This document shows, piece after piece, positions 1 through 12,700 of a DNA stretch of 64,000 nucleotides. The DNA comes from Amycolatopsis tolypomycina (GTDB lineage: Bacteria > Actinomycetota > Actinomycetes > Mycobacteriales > Pseudonocardiaceae): contig NZ_FNSO01000001.1 of the NCBI RefSeq assembly GCF_900105945.1, positions 284,136 through 348,135 of the forward strand. Direction: 5' to 3'. Under the pieces are notes generated by a model. That model was given only the letters and a program-made list of their open reading frames with translations. It was not told the origin of the DNA and made no database searches. Every line of letters begins with the position of its first letter. The first letter of the stretch is position 1. The position numbers and the translations under genes are program-made.

Positions 1-1
1 G

Positions 2-3000
2 TCGTTCGGGATCAGCGGGACCAACGCGCACCTCATCCTGGAAGAAGCGCCCGAGGAGGAGACCGCTCCGGCCGAAGCCGTCGCCGGTGTCGTGCCGATC
101 GTGGTGTCGGCCCGCGGGGCACTGGCCGGTCAGGCCGGGCGGCTGGCCGCGTTCCTCCGCGAATCCGACGCGCCCCTGCCCGCCGTCGCCGGGTCGCTGG
201 TCGCCGGCCGCTCCCGGTTCGACGACCGGGCCGTCGTGGTGGCGGGCAGCCGGGACGAGGCCGTGACGAGCCTGGAAGCGTTGGCTCGCGGGGAAAACAC
301 GGCCGCGGTCACCGGTCGGGTGGGTGCGCCGGGCAAGGTCGTGTGGGTGTTCCCGGGCCAGGGCTCGCAGTGGGTCGGCATGGGCCGGGAGCTCCTCGAC
401 GCGTCGCCGGTGTTCGCCGAGCGGATCAAGGAGTGCGCGGCCGCCCTCGAACCGTGGATCGACTGGTCGCTGCTCGACGTCCTCCGTGGTGAGGGCGACC
501 TCGAGCGGGTCGATGTCCTGCAGCCCGCGTGCTTTGCGGTGATGGTCGGCCTGGCCGCGGTGTGGTCCTCGGCCGGGGTGGTTCCCGATGCCGTGCTCGG
601 CCATTCGCAGGGCGAGATCGCCGCCGCGTGCGTGTCGGGTGCGTTGTCGCTCGAGGACGCGGCGAAGGTGGTCGCGTTGCGCAGCCAGTCCATCGCGGCG
701 AAGCTGGCCGGCCGCGGTGGGATGGCGTCGGTCGCGCTGAGCGAGGAAGACGCCGTCGCCCGCTTGGCGCCGTGGGCCGACCGGGTCGAGGTGGCCGCGG
801 TCAACGGCCCGTCGTCGGTGGTGATCGCGGGTGATGCCGAAGCTCTCACTGAGGCTGTCGAGGTCCTCGGCGGACGGCGGGTGGCGGTGGACTACGCGTC
901 CCACACCCGGCACGTCGAGGACCTCGAGGGCACTCTCGCCGAGACTCTGGCTGGGATCGAGGCGCAGGCGCCGGTGGTGCCGTTCTTCTCGACGGTCACC
1001 GGCGAATGGGTGCGGGACGGTGTCCTGGATGGCGGTTATTGGTACCGGAACCTGCGCAACCAGGTCCGCTTCGGCTCGGCGGTGCAGACACTGATCGAGC
1101 AAGGGCACGGCGTGTTCGTCGAGGTCAGCGCTCACCCGGTGCTGGTGCAGCCGATCAGTGAACTCGCTGACGCCGTCGGGACATTGCGGCGGGACGACGG
1201 CGGCCTCCGGCGGCTGCTGACTTCGATGGCGGAGCTGTTCGTCCGCGGCGTCGACGTCGACTGGACGACCTTCGTGCCGCCCGCCCGCGTCGACCTGCCG
1301 ACGTACGCCTTCGACCACCGGCACTACTGGCTGCGGTACGTCGAGACGGCGGCCGACGCGGCGGGTCCGGTGGTGCGGCTGCCGCAGACCGGCGGCCTGG
1401 TCTTCACCTCCCGGTGGTCGCTGAAGACGCAGCCGTGGCTGGCCGAGCACGCCCTGGACGAAATCATCGTCGTGCCCGGCGCGGCACTGGCCGAGCTGGC
1501 CATCCGGGCGGGCGACGAGGCCGGGACCCCGGTGCTGGACGAACTCGTCGTCGAGGCGCTGCCGATCGTGCCCGAGCGCGGCGCGATCCGGGTGCAGGTC
1601 ATGGTGGGCGGGCCGGACGAAAACGGTCTACGCCCCCTGGAGGTGTACTCCCAGCCCGACGACGCCGGCGACGAGTGGACCCGGCACGCCACCGGCACGC
1701 TCTCGGCGACGCCGCCGCCGGGCACGCGGCAGAACGGCGACGAGATCTTCGCGGAAGTCTCCCTGCCCGACGACGTGGACGCCGGCGCGTTCGGCATCCA
1801 CCCCGCGCTCCTGCACACGGCCCTGGTCGGCGAAGACCTGTCGCAGCCCATGGAATGGCGAGGCGTGACACTGCACGCCGAGGGAGCGTCGGCCCTGCGG
1901 GTCCGGCGCGGGCCCGGCGGTTCCCTGGAAGCGACCGACGGCGCCGGCAACCTGGTCGTCACGGCGGAGGAAGTGGTGCTGCGCCCGGTGTCCGTCGGGC
2001 AGCCGGGCACCACCCGGGACTCGCTGTTCCAGGTGAACTGGATCGAACTCCCCGGGAGTCAGCAGGCCGACGGTGTCGCCGACGTGCTGGAGGTCCCCGG
2101 CGGCGACGCCCCGCTGACCGCCACCTCGCGGGTCCTGGAAAAGCTCCAGACGTGGCTGGCCGAGCCCGAAGCGGAACGCCTGGTCGTGGTGACGCGCGGT
2201 GCGGTGCCCGCCGGTGACACGCCGGTCACCGACCCGGCCGCGGCCGCGGTCTGGGGTCTCGTCCGGTCCGCGCAGGCGGAGAACCCGGAGCGGATCGTCC
2301 TGCTGGACACCGATGGCGAAGTGCCGCTGGGTGCGGTGCTGGCCACCGGTGAGCCGCAGGTCGCCGTGCGCGGCGCCGCCCTCCACGTACCGCGCCTCGC
2401 CCGCGCTGAGGCCACCGCCGGGGATGGTCTCCGAGGGACGGTCCTCGTCTCCGGCGCGGGGGTGCTCGGGGAGATCGTCGCCCGGCACCTGGTCACCCAC
2501 CACGGCGTGCGGAACCTGGTCCTGGCCAGCCGCCGCGGCCTCGACGCCGACGGCGCGAAGGACCTGGTCACCGACCTCACCGGCGAGGGCGCGGACGTGT
2601 CCGTCGTCGCCTGCGACCTCGCCGACCGCGACCAGGTGGCCGCCCTGCTGGCCGAACACCGCCCGGCGAGCGTCATCCACACCGCGGGCGTCCTCGACGA
2701 CGGCGTCATCGGGACACTGACACGAGAGCGGCTCGCCAAGGTCTTCGCGCCCAAGGTCGATGCCGTCCGCCACCTCGACGAGCTGACCCGCGACCGGGAC
2801 CTCGACGCGTTCGTCGTGTTCTCCTCCGGCTCCGGCGTCTTCGGCTCGCCCGGGCAGGGCAACTACGCGGCCGCGAACGCGTTCCTGGACGCGGCGATGG
2901 CGGAGCGCCGGGCGGCGGGCCTGCCCGGCCTGTCGCTGGCCTGGGGCCTGTGGGAGCAGGCCACCGGCCTGACCGCGCACCTCGGCGGCACCGACCAGGC

Positions 3001-3724
3001 CCGGATGAGCCGCGGCGGCGTCCGCCCGATCACGGCCGACGAGGGCATGACCCTGCTCGACGCCTCGCTGGGCGCGCAGCCCGCGGTGCTGGTGCCGGTC
3101 AAGCTCGACCTGCGGGAAGTGCGGGCCGGTGGCGCCGTGCCGCACCTGCTGCGCGGCCTGGTCCGCCCCGGCCGCCGTCACGCCCAGGGTGCGTCCACAG
3201 TGGACGACTCGCTGCAGCAGCGGCTGGCCGGGCTGGCCGCACCCGAGCAGGAGGCACTGCTCGTCGACCTCGTGCGCAGCCAGGTCGCCGCCGTGCTCGG
3301 GCACGCCGGGCCGGACGCCGTCCGCGCCGACACCGCGTTCAAGGACGCCGGGTTCGACTCGCTCACCTCGGTCGACCTGCGCAACCGGCTGCGGGAGAGC
3401 ACCGGGCTGAAACTGCCCGCCACGCTCGCCTTCGACTACCCGACCCCGCTGGCCCTCGCCCGGCACCTGCGCGACGAGCTCGGCGCCGGCGACGACGCGC
3501 TCTCGGTCGTGCACGCCCGGCTCGAAGACGTCGAGGCGCTGCTCGGCGGGCTGGTCCTCGACGAATCCACGAAGACCGGGCTCACCCTCCGGCTGCAGGG
3601 CCTGGTGGCCCGGTGCAACGGGGTGAGCGGGGAACCGGACGGCGCAACGCTGGCGGACCGGCTCGAAGCCGCGTCCGCCGACGAAGTCCTCGACTTCATC
3701 GACGAGGAGCTGGGTCTCACCTGA
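2..3724 (+). CDS. rifD: RifD, rifamycin PKS module 8 (C-terminal part, 5' end outside window)
   Basis: Type I modular polyketide synthase, C-terminal 1240 residues; the frame is open from base 2 with the KS-AT linker motif SFGISGTNAHLILEEAP, so the KS lies upstream. Order: AT (GQGSQ near 360, active site GHSQG near 600, YASH near 895, which predicts methylmalonyl-CoA), a degenerate DH (1370-2010), KR (NADPH motif SGAGVLG near 2450; LDD motif at VLDDG, a B-type mark), ACP (GFDSL near 3353) and a C-terminal docking region. The DH lacks its YGP segment and its catalytic Asp motif reads HPALLHTAL instead of HPALLDAAL, so it should be inactive. The gene ends 48 bp before rifE, transcribed in the same direction. 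Assignment as module 8 rests on its position before a two-module terminal PKS and on the rif gene order. Confidence 0.95.
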   Translation, partial: SFGISGTNAHLILEEAPEEETAPAEAVAGVVPIVVSARGALAGQAGRLAAFLRESDAPLPAVAGSLVAGRSRFDDRAVVVAGSRDEAVTSLEALARGENTAAVTGRVGAPGKVVWVFPGQGSQWVGMGRELLDASPVFAERIKECAAALEPWIDWSLLDVLRGEGDLERVDVLQPACFAVMVGLAAVWSSAGVVPDAVLGHSQGEIAAACVSGALSLEDAAKVVALRSQSIAAKLAGRGGMASVALSEEDAVARLAPWADRVEVAAVNGPSSVVIAGDAEALTEAVEVLGGRRVAVDYASHTRHVEDLEGTLAETLAGIEAQAPVVPFFSTVTGEWVRDGVLDGGYWYRNLRNQVRFGSAVQTLIEQGHGVFVEVSAHPVLVQPISELADAVGTLRRDDGGLRRLLTSMAELFVRGVDVDWTTFVPPARVDLPTYAFDHRHYWLRYVETAADAAGPVVRLPQTGGLVFTSRWSLKTQPWLAEHALDEIIVVPGAALAELAIRAGDEAGTPVLDELVVEALPIVPERGAIRVQVMVGGPDENGLRPLEVYSQPDDAGDEWTRHATGTLSATPPPGTRQNGDEIFAEVSLPDDVDAGAFGIHPALLHTALVGEDLSQPMEWRGVTLHAEGASALRVRRGPGGSLEATDGAGNLVVTAEEVVLRPVSVGQPGTTRDSLFQVNWIELPGSQQADGVADVLEVPGGDAPLTATSRVLEKLQTWLAEPEAERLVVVTRGAVPAGDTPVTDPAAAAVWGLVRSAQAENPERIVLLDTDGEVPLGAVLATGEPQVAVRGAALHVPRLARAEATAGDGLRGTVLVSGAGVLGEIVARHLVTHHGVRNLVLASRRGLDADGAKDLVTDLTGEGADVSVVACDLADRDQVAALLAEHRPASVIHTAGVLDDGVIGTLTRERLAKVFAPKVDAVRHLDELTRDRDLDAFVVFSSGSGVFGSPGQGNYAAANAFLDAAMAERRAAGLPGLSLAWGLWEQATGLTAHLGGTDQARMSRGGVRPITADEGMTLLDASLGAQPAVLVPVKLDLREVRAGGAVPHLLRGLVRPGRRHAQGASTVDDSLQQRLAGLAAPEQEALLVDLVRSQVAAVLGHAGPDAVRADTAFKDAGFDSLTSVDLRNRLRESTGLKLPATLAFDYPTPLALARHLRDELGAGDDALSVVHARLEDVEALLGGLVLDESTKTGLTLRLQGLVARCNGVSGEPDGATLADRLEAASADEVLDFIDEELGLT
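1370..2010 (+). other. Degenerate dehydratase domain of module 8
   Basis: This stretch aligns with the DH domains of modules 9 and 10 (HPWLADH...; WRRGDEIFAEV; FGIHPALLDAALH). The first motif reads QPWLAEHALDEIIVVPG, with Glu in place of the usual Gly/Asp. About 40 residues containing the YGP motif are missing between PPPGTR and NGDEIF, and the catalytic Asp is His (LLHTAL). The reading frame is intact, so this is a domain-level remnant inside a working protein. Confidence 0.85.
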
Positions 3725-3772
3725 CCCCGGTCCGCGACCGACGCTCCAGCAAACCCTTGTGAGGACACAGGA

Positions 3773-6700
3773 ATGGCCACGGACGAGAAACTCCTCAAGT
3801 ACCTCAAGCGCGTCACGGCGGAGCTGCACAGCCTGCGCAAGCAGGGCGCCCGGCACGCCGACGAGCCGCTCGCCGTCGTCGGCATGGCCTGCCGGTTCCC
3901 CGGCGGGGTGGCCTCGCCCGAAGACCTGTGGCAGCTGGTGGCCGGCGGTGTCGACGCCCTCTCGGACTTCCCCGACGACCGGGGCTGGGAGCTGGACGGC
4001 CTGTTCGACCCGGACCCCGACAACCCGGGAACGTCGTACACCAGCCAGGGCGGCTTCCTGCGCGGGGCCGGGCTGTTCGACGCGGGCCTGTTCGGCATCT
4101 CGCCGCGCGAGGCCCTCGTCATGGACCCGCAGCAGCGGGTGCTGCTGGAGACGTCGTGGGAGGCGCTGGAAGACGCCGGCGTCGACCCGCTGTCGCTGAA
4201 GGGCAGCGACGTCGGCGTGTTCTCCGGCGTGTTCACCCAGGGCTACGGCGCCGGCGCGATCACCCCCGACCTGGAGGCGTTCGCGGGCATCGGCGCGGCG
4301 TCGAGCGTGGCCTCGGGCCGGGTGTCCTACACCTTCGGGCTCGAAGGACCCGCGGTCACCATCGACACGGCGTGCTCGTCGTCGCTGGTGGCCATCCACC
4401 TCGCCGCCCAGGCCCTGCGCGCGGGCGAGTGCTCGATGGCACTGGCCGGCGGCGCGACGGTGATGCCGACGCCCGGCACGTTCGTGGCGTTCTCGCGGCA
4501 GCGGGTGCTGGCCGCCGACGGCCGGTCCAAGGCCTTCTCCTCGACCGCGGACGGCACCGGCTGGGCCGAGGGCGCCGGCGTGCTCGTCCTCGAACGGCTT
4601 TCGGTGGCCCAGGAACGCGGGCACCGGATCCTGGCCGTCATCCGGGGCAGCGCGGTCAACCAGGACGGCGCGTCGAACGGCCTGACCGCGCCGAACGGGC
4701 CGTCGCAGCAACGCGTGATCCGCAAGGCCCTGTCCGGGGCCGGTCTCGTGGCGTCCGATGTGGACATCGTCGAGGCGCACGGCACGGGCACCGCGCTCGG
4801 CGACCCGATCGAAGCGCAGGCGTTGCTGGCCACCTACGGCCAGGGCCGTGAGACGCCGTTGTGGCTGGGCTCGGTCAAGTCGAACTTCGGGCACACGCAG
4901 GCGGCCGCCGGCGTGGCCGGGGTGATCAAGATGGTCCAGGCCCTGCGCCACGGCACCATGCCGCCGACCCTGCACGTCGCCGAGCCGACACCGGAGGTCG
5001 ACTGGTCGGCCGGCGCGGTTTCGCTCCTGACCGAGCCGCGCGCGTGGCCCGCCGGGGACCGGCCGCGCCGGGCCGGCGTGTCGGCGTTCGGCATCAGCGG
5101 CACGAACGCGCACCTCATCCTCGAAGAGGCGCCTCCGGTCGACGCCGTCCCGGACGAACCCGTGGTCGAGGGGCCGCTGCCGCTGGTCGTCTCGGCGGGC
5201 AGTCCCACCTCTCTGGCCGCTCAGGCGGGTCGGCTCGCCGACGCCCTGGAGTCCGGCGTGCCGGCGGCTCGACTGGCGGGTGCGCTGCTTTCGGGCCGGG
5301 CGCTGCTGGGTGACCGCGCGGTCGTGGTCGCGGGCACGGACGAAGAAGCCGTGGCCGGGCTGCGTGCGCTGGCCCGCGGCGAGCGGGTGCCCGGTGTGGT
5401 GACCGGTTCGGGCAAGCCGGGCAACGTCGCTTTCGTTTTCCCTGGCCAGGGATCCCAGCGGCCCGGGATGGGCCGGGAGCTCTACGACCGGTACCCCGTG
5501 TTCGCGACGGCGTTCGACGAGGCCTGCGAACAGCTGGACACCTGCCTGGCCGGACGCGCCGGCCACCGCGTGCGGGACGTCGTGCTGGGCGAAGTCCCCG
5601 CGGAAACCGGGCTGCTGAACCAGACGGTCTTCACCCAGGCCGGGCTGTTCGCGGTGGAGAGCGCGCTGTTCCGGCTCGCCGGGTACTGGGGTGTCCGGCC
5701 GGACGTCGTGATCGGCCACTCCATCGGCGAGATCACCGCCGCGTACGCCGCGGGGGTGTTTTCGCTGCCGGACGCGGCCCGGATCGTCGCGGCACGAGGA
5801 CGGTTGATGCAGGCTTTGGCGCCCGGCGGGGCGATGGTCGCCGTGGCGGCGTCCGAAGCCGAAGTCGCCGAACTGCTCGGCGAGGGTGTCGAGCTCGCCG
5901 CCGTCAACGGTCCTTCGGCGGTGGTCCTTTCCGGTGACGAAGACGCGGTCCTCGCGGCTGCCACACAAATGCGCGAGCGCGGGTACAAGACCAAGCAGCT
6001 CAAGGTTTCGCACGCCTTCCACTCCGCGCGGATGGACCCGATGCTGGCCGAGTTCGCCGCCGAGCTGGCCGGGGTGACCTGGCACGAGCCGGAAATCCCG
6101 GTCGTCTCCAACGTGACCGGCCGGCTCGCCGGGCCCGGCGAACTCACCGAGCCGGGCTACTGGGCCGAACACGTCCGGCGTCCGGTGCGGTTCGCCGAGG
6201 GCATCGCGGAGTCCGGCGCCACCCTGTTCGTGGAGCTGGGGCCGGGAGCTGCGCTGACCGGCCTGGTCGAGGAGACGGCCGACGTCACGTGTGTGGCGGC
6301 CTTGCGGGACGACCGCCCGGAAGACACGGCGCTGCTCGCCGCGGTCGCCGAGCTGTTCGTCCGCGGGGTCGGCGTCGACTGGTCCGCCCTGCTGCCGCCG
6401 GTGACCGGGTTCGTCGACCTCCCGAAGTACGCCTTCGACCAGCGGAACTACTGGCTCCAGCCGGCCGCGCCTGCCACCGGCGCGGCTTCGCTCGGGCAGG
6501 TCGCGGCCGACCACCCGCTGCTCGGCGCGGTCGTCCGGCTGCCGCAGCCGGACGGCCTGGTCTTCACCTCGCGGCTGTCGCTGAAGTCGCACCCCTGGCT
6601 GGCCGACCACGTCATCGGCGGGGTGGTGCTCGTCGCGGGCACCGGGCTCGTCGAGCTGGCCGTCCGGGCCGGGGACGAGGCAGGCTGCCCGGTCCTCGAG

Positions 6701-9700
6701 GAGCTCGTCATCGAGGCCCCGCTGCCCGTCCCCGACCGCGGCGGCGTCCGGATCCAGGTCGTCGTGGGCGCGGCGGGGGAGACGGGGGCGCGCACGGTCG
6801 AGGTGTACTCCCTGCGCGAGGACGCCGGCGCGGAGGTGTGGACCCGGCACGCGACCGGGTTCCTGGCCGCGACCTCGTCGGCGCACGAACCGTTCGACTT
6901 CACCGCCTGGCCACCACCCGGTGTCGAGCGGATCGACGTCGGGGACTTCTACGACGAGCTGATCGAGCGCGGGTACACCTACGGGCCGTCGTTCCGCGGC
7001 CTGCGGACGGTCTGGCGTCGTGGCGACGAGATCTTCGCCGAGGTCGCCCTGGCCGAAGACGATCGCGCGGACGCGGCCCGGTTCGGCATCCACCCCGGCC
7101 TGCTGGACGCGGCCCTGCACGCCGGGATGCTCGGCGCCGCCACGACGGAAGAGCCCGGGCGGCCGGTGCTGCCGTTCGCCTGGAACGGCCTGGTGCTGCA
7201 CGCCGCCGGGGCGTCCGCGCTGCGGGTCCGGCTCGCCCCGAGTGGCCCGGACGCCCTCTCGGTCGAGGCCGCGGACGAGGCAGGCGGGCTCGTCGTGACG
7301 GCGGATTCCCTGGTCTCCCGCCCGGTCTCGACCGAGCAGCTGGACGCGGCAGCCCACCGTGACGCGCTGTTTCGCTTGGCGTGGACCGAGATTTCCCCAG
7401 CCGGGGAGGCGCCCGCGGACCAGGTCGAGGTGCTCGAAGCATCCGGCGAGCGGGACCCCCTGGAACTGACCGGCCGAGTCCTGGAAGCCGTGCAGACCTG
7501 GCTCGCCGACGCAGCCGACGACGCTCGCCTGGTCGTCGTGACCCGCGGCGCCGTCCACGAGGTGACCGACCCGGCCGGTGCCGCGGTGTGGGGCCTGATC
7601 CGGGCCGCCCAGGCGGAAAATCCGGACCGGATCATCCTGCTGGACACCGACGGTGCAGTGCCGCTGGGCCGGGTGCTGGCCTCCGGCGAGCCGCAGGTCG
7701 CGATCCGGGACACCACGCTGACCGCTCCCCGCCTGGCCCGCGCCGAGGCCGCGGGGACACCGGCCGTGTCCGGCGGGACGGTCCTGATCTCGGGCGCCGG
7801 CTCGCTCGGCGTGCTCACCGCCCGGCACCTGGTCGCCCGGCACGGCGTCCGGCGGCTCGTGCTCGCGAGTCGTCAAGGGGCCGCCGCCGACGGCATGGCC
7901 GAGCTGACCGCGGAACTGACCGCCCAGGGCGCCGAAGTCTCCGTGGTCGCCTGCGACCTCGCCGACCGCGCCCGGGTCGAGGCGCTGCTGGCCGAACACC
8001 ATCCGACCGCCGTCGTGCACACGGCCGGGGTCCTCGACGACGGCGTCTTCGAGTCGCTGACGCGGGAGCGGCTGGCCAAGGTGTTCGCCCCGAAGGTCGA
8101 CGCCGTCCGCCACCTCGACGAGCTCACCCGCGACCTGGACCTCGACGCCTTCGTCGTGTTTTCGTCCGCGTCCGGCGTCTTCGGCTCCGCCGGGCAGGGC
8201 AACTACGCCGCCGCCAACGCCTACCTGGACGCCGTGGTCGCCCGCCGCCGGGCCGCGGGCCTGCCCGGCACGTCGCTGGCCTGGGGCCTGTGGGAACAGA
8301 CCGACGGCATGACCGCCCACCTCGGCGGCGCGGACCAGGCGCGTGCCGGCCGCGGCGGCGTCCTCGCCCTCTCGCCCGCCGAAGGCATGGAGCTGTTCGA
8401 CGCGGCGCCGGACGGGCTCGTCGTCCCGGTCAAGCTCGACCTGCGCAAGACGCGGGCCGGCGGGCCGGTGCCGCACCTGCTGCGCGGCCTGGTCCGCCCG
8501 GGCAGGCAGCAGGCGCGTCCGGCGTCCACTGTGGACTCCGGCCTGGCCGGACGGCTCGCCGGGCTCGCCCCGGCCGAGCAGGAGGCGCTGCTGCTCGACG
8601 TCGTCCGCACGCAGGTCGCGCTGGTGCTCGGGCACGCCGGGCCGGAAGCCGTCCGCGCGGACACCGCGTTCAAGGACACCGGCTTCGACTCGCTGACGTC
8701 GGTGGAACTGCGGAACCGGCTGCGCGAGGCGAGCGGGCTGAAACTGCCCGCCACGCTGGTCTTCGACTACCCGACGCCGGTGGCGCTGGCCCGCTACCTG
8801 CGTGACGAACTCGGCGACCCGGCCGCGGCCACTCCGGCGGTGACGACGGCGGCCGCGGACCTCGGCGAGCCGATCGCCATCGTCGGCATGGCGTGCCGCC
8901 TGCCGGGCGGGGTCACCGATCCCGAAGGCCTCTGGCGCCTGGTGCGCGACGGCCTCGAAGGCCTGTCCCCGTTCCCCGAAGACCGCGGCTGGGACCTGGA
9001 GAACCTGTTCGACCACGACCCCGGCACCACCTACACCAGCCAGGGCGGCTTCCTCGAAGGCGCCGGGCTGTTCGACGCGGGCTTCTTCGGCATTTCCCCG
9101 CGTGAAGCCCTCGCCATGGATCCGCAGCAGCGGCTGCTGCTGGAGGTGTCCTGGGAAGCCCTCGAAGGGGCCGGCGTCGACCCCGGTTCGCTGAAGGGCG
9201 CCGACGTCGGCGTGTTCGCCGGGGTGTCCAACCAGGGCTACGGCATGGGCGCGGACCCGGCCGAGCTGGCGGGCTACGCGAGCACCGCGGGCGCTTCGAG
9301 CGTCGTGTCGGGCCGCGTGTCCTACGTCTTCGGGTTCGAGGGCCCGGCGGTCACGATCGACACGGCGTGCTCGTCGTCGCTGGTCGCGATGCACCTGGCG
9401 GGGCAGGCCCTGCGGCAGGGCGAGTGCTCGATGGCACTGGCCGGCGGTGTCACGGTGATGGGCACGCCCGGCACCTTCGTCGAGTTCGCGAAGCAGCGCG
9501 GCCTGGCCGGCGACGGCCGGTGCAAGGCCTACGCCGAAGGCGCGGACGGCACGAGCTGGGCCGAGGGCGTCGGCGTCGTCGTCCTGGAGCGGCTTTCGGT
9601 GGCGCGCGAGCGCGGGCACCGGATCCTGGCCGTGCTGAGCGGCAGCGCGGTGAACTCCGACGGCGCGTCCAACGGCCTGACCGCCCCCAACGGTCCCTCG

Positions 9701-12700
9701 CAGCAGCGGGTCATCCGCCGGGCCCTCGCCGGCGCCGGGCTGAAACCGTCCGATGTAGACATCGTCGAGGGCCACGGGACCGGGACCGCGCTGGGCGACC
9801 CGATCGAGGCCCAGGCCCTGCTGGCCACCTACGGGCAGGAGCGCGAGACGCCGCTGTGGCTCGGTTCGGTGAAGTCGAACTTCGGGCACACGCAGTCGGC
9901 CGCCGGGGTCGCGGGCGTGATCAAGATGGTGCAGGCGCTGCGGCACGGCGTCATGCCGCCCACACTGCACGCCGCGGAACCCACCAGCCAGGTCGACTGG
10001 TCCGCGGGCGCGGTCTCGCTGCTGACCGAGGCCCGCGAGTGGCCGCGCAACGGACGTCCGCGCCGGGCCGGGGTCTCGTCGTTCGGCATCAGCGGCACGA
10101 ACGCCCACTTGATCATCGAGGAAGCGCCCGACGAGCCACAGCTCGCCGAGACGCGGCCGGACAGCGGGATCGTGCCGCTGGTCCTGTCGGCCCGCAGCGC
10201 CGGCTCCCTGACCAGGCAGGCCCGCCGGCTGGCCGCGTTCCTCGGGGACGAGCCGCTGGCCGACGTGGCCGGTGCCCTGGCCGCCCGTGCCCGGTTCGGC
10301 GAACGCGCGGTCGTGGTGGCGGACTCGGCCGACGAGGCCCGCGCCGGACTGGCCGCGCTCGCCCGGGGCGAGGACCAACCCGGCCTGGTCGCCGGCCGGG
10401 CCGGGACACCGGGCAAGCTCGTCTGGGTCTTCCCCGGCCAGGGCACGCAGTGGGCCGGCATGGGCCGCGAGTTGCTCGAAACGTCCCCGGTGTTCGCGGA
10501 GCGGATCGCCGAGTGCGCGGCCGCGCTGGAGCCGTGGATCGACTGGTCGCTGCTCGACGTCCTCCGTGGCGGAGGCGACCTGGACCGGGTCGACGTCCTG
10601 CAGCCCGCGAGCTGGGCGATGATGGTCGGCCTGGCCGCGGTCTGGTCCTCGGCCGGGGTGGTCCCCGACGCGGTGGTCGGCCACTCCCAGGGCGAGATCG
10701 CCGCCGCCTGCGTGTCGGGTGCGTTGTCGCTCGAAGACGCGGCGAAGGTGGTCGCGCTGCGCAGCCAGGCCATCGCCGCGAAGCTCTCCGGCCGCGGCGG
10801 CATGGCCTCGGTCGCCGCGGGCGAAGCCGACGTGGAGCCGCGGCTGGCGGCCGGGGTCGAGGTGGCCGCCGTCAACGCTCCGGGGTCCGTGGTGATCGCG
10901 GGAGACGCGACGGCCCTCGACGAAACACTGGAAGTGCTCTCCGGTGCGGGAATCCGCGTCCGCCGGGTCGCCGTGGACTACGCGTCGCACACCCGGCATG
11001 TCGAAGACATCGAGGAGACCCTCGCCCAAGCCCTCGCCGGGATCGACACCCGGGCGCCCCTGGTGCCCTTCTTCTCCACCCTCACCGGGGAGTGGATCCG
11101 GGACGCCGGAGTCGTCGACGGCGGCTACTGGTACCGGAACCTACGCGGCCGGGTCCGGTTCGGCCCGGCCGTCGAAGCGCTGCTGGCCCAGGGCCACGGC
11201 GTGTTCGTCGAGATCAGCGCCCACCCGGTGCTGGTCCAGCCGATCAGCGAGCTCACCGACGAGACCGGCGCCGCCGTCACCGGTTCGCTCCGGCGCGACG
11301 ACGGCGGCCCGCGGCGGCTGCTGACTTCGATGGCGGAGCTGTTCGTCCGCGGCGTCGACGTCGGCTGGACCACGCTGGTACCCCCGGCCCGGGTCGATCT
11401 GCCGACATACGCCTTCGACCACGAGCACTACTGGCTCCGCCCCACGGACACCGCGTCCGACGCCGTTTCCCTGGGCCTGGCCGGGGCCGGCCACCCCCTG
11501 CTCGGCGCGGTCGTCGAGCTGCCGCAGTCCGACGGTCTCCTCTTCACCTCGCGGCTGTCCCTGCGGTCGCACCCCTGGCTGGCCGACCACGCGGTCCGGG
11601 ACGTCGTGCTCGTCCCCGGCACCGGCCTGGTCGAACTGGCCGTGCGGGCCGGCGACGAGGCCGGCTGCCCGGTGCTCGACGAGCTGGTGATCGAGGCGCC
11701 GCTCGTGGTGCCCCGCCGCGGCGGGGTCCGCGTGCAGGTCGCGCTCGGCGGTCCCGCCGAGGACGGCTCGCGCACGGTGGACGTCCACTCCCGGCGCGAA
11801 GACGACGACGGCTGGACCCGGCACGCCACCGGCGTCCTGGCCCCGGGCGGCCGGGCACGCGCCGCGGCCTTCGACTTCGCCGCGTGGCCGCCGCCGGACG
11901 CGAAGGCCGTCGACATCACCGGTGCCTACGACGTGCTCGCGGACGTCGGCTACGGGTACGGCCCCACGTTCCGGGCGGTGCGCGCCGTGTGGCGCCGCGG
12001 GGAGGAGACCTTCGCCGAGATCGCCCTGCCCGAGGACGCGGACGCGGGCGCCTTCGGCATCCACCCCGCCCTGCTGGACGCGGCCCTGCACTCGACGATG
12101 GTCAGCGCCGCCGCGGACACCGAGTCCTACGGCGACGAAGTCCGGCTGCCGTTCGCCTGGAACGGCCTGCGGCTGCACGCGGCAGGCGCCTCGACGCTGC
12201 GGGTGCGCGTCGCCAAGCCCGAGCGGGACAGCATGTCCCTGGAGGCCGTCGACGAGACCGGCGGCCTGGTCGTGACGCTGGACTCCCTGGTCGGCCGCCC
12301 GGTGTCGAACGACCAGCTGAACACGGCAGCCGGCGCCGGCTCGCTGTACCGGGTGGCCTGGACTCCACTGTCCCCAGTGGACACCGCGCTGCCGGTGCCG
12401 TCCTGGGTGCCGGTGGGCTCGGCGGAGCAGGTGGCGACGCTGGCCGACGACGTGCTGACCGGCGCGGCGGAGGCTCCGGCGGCGGCCGTCATGGAAGCCG
12501 TCGGCGACCCGGTGCCGGCCCTCACCGTCCGGGTGCTGGACGTCGTCCAGTGCTGGCTGGCCGGCGGCGGGCTGGAGCACACGAAGCTCGTGATCGTGAC
12601 GCGCGGGGCGGTGCCCGCCGGCGACGGCGTGGTGACCGACCCGGCCGCGGCCGCCGTGTGGGGCCTGGTCCGGGCCGCCCAGGCGGAGAACCCGGACCGG

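Noticed and set aside
1628..11029. 3133-codon open frame on the minus strand antisense to rifD/rifE
   Set aside because: Follows from strong G/C third-position bias of the PKS genes; the translation is low-complexity (GHRRRG-type) with no domain, and the plus strand is fully accounted for.
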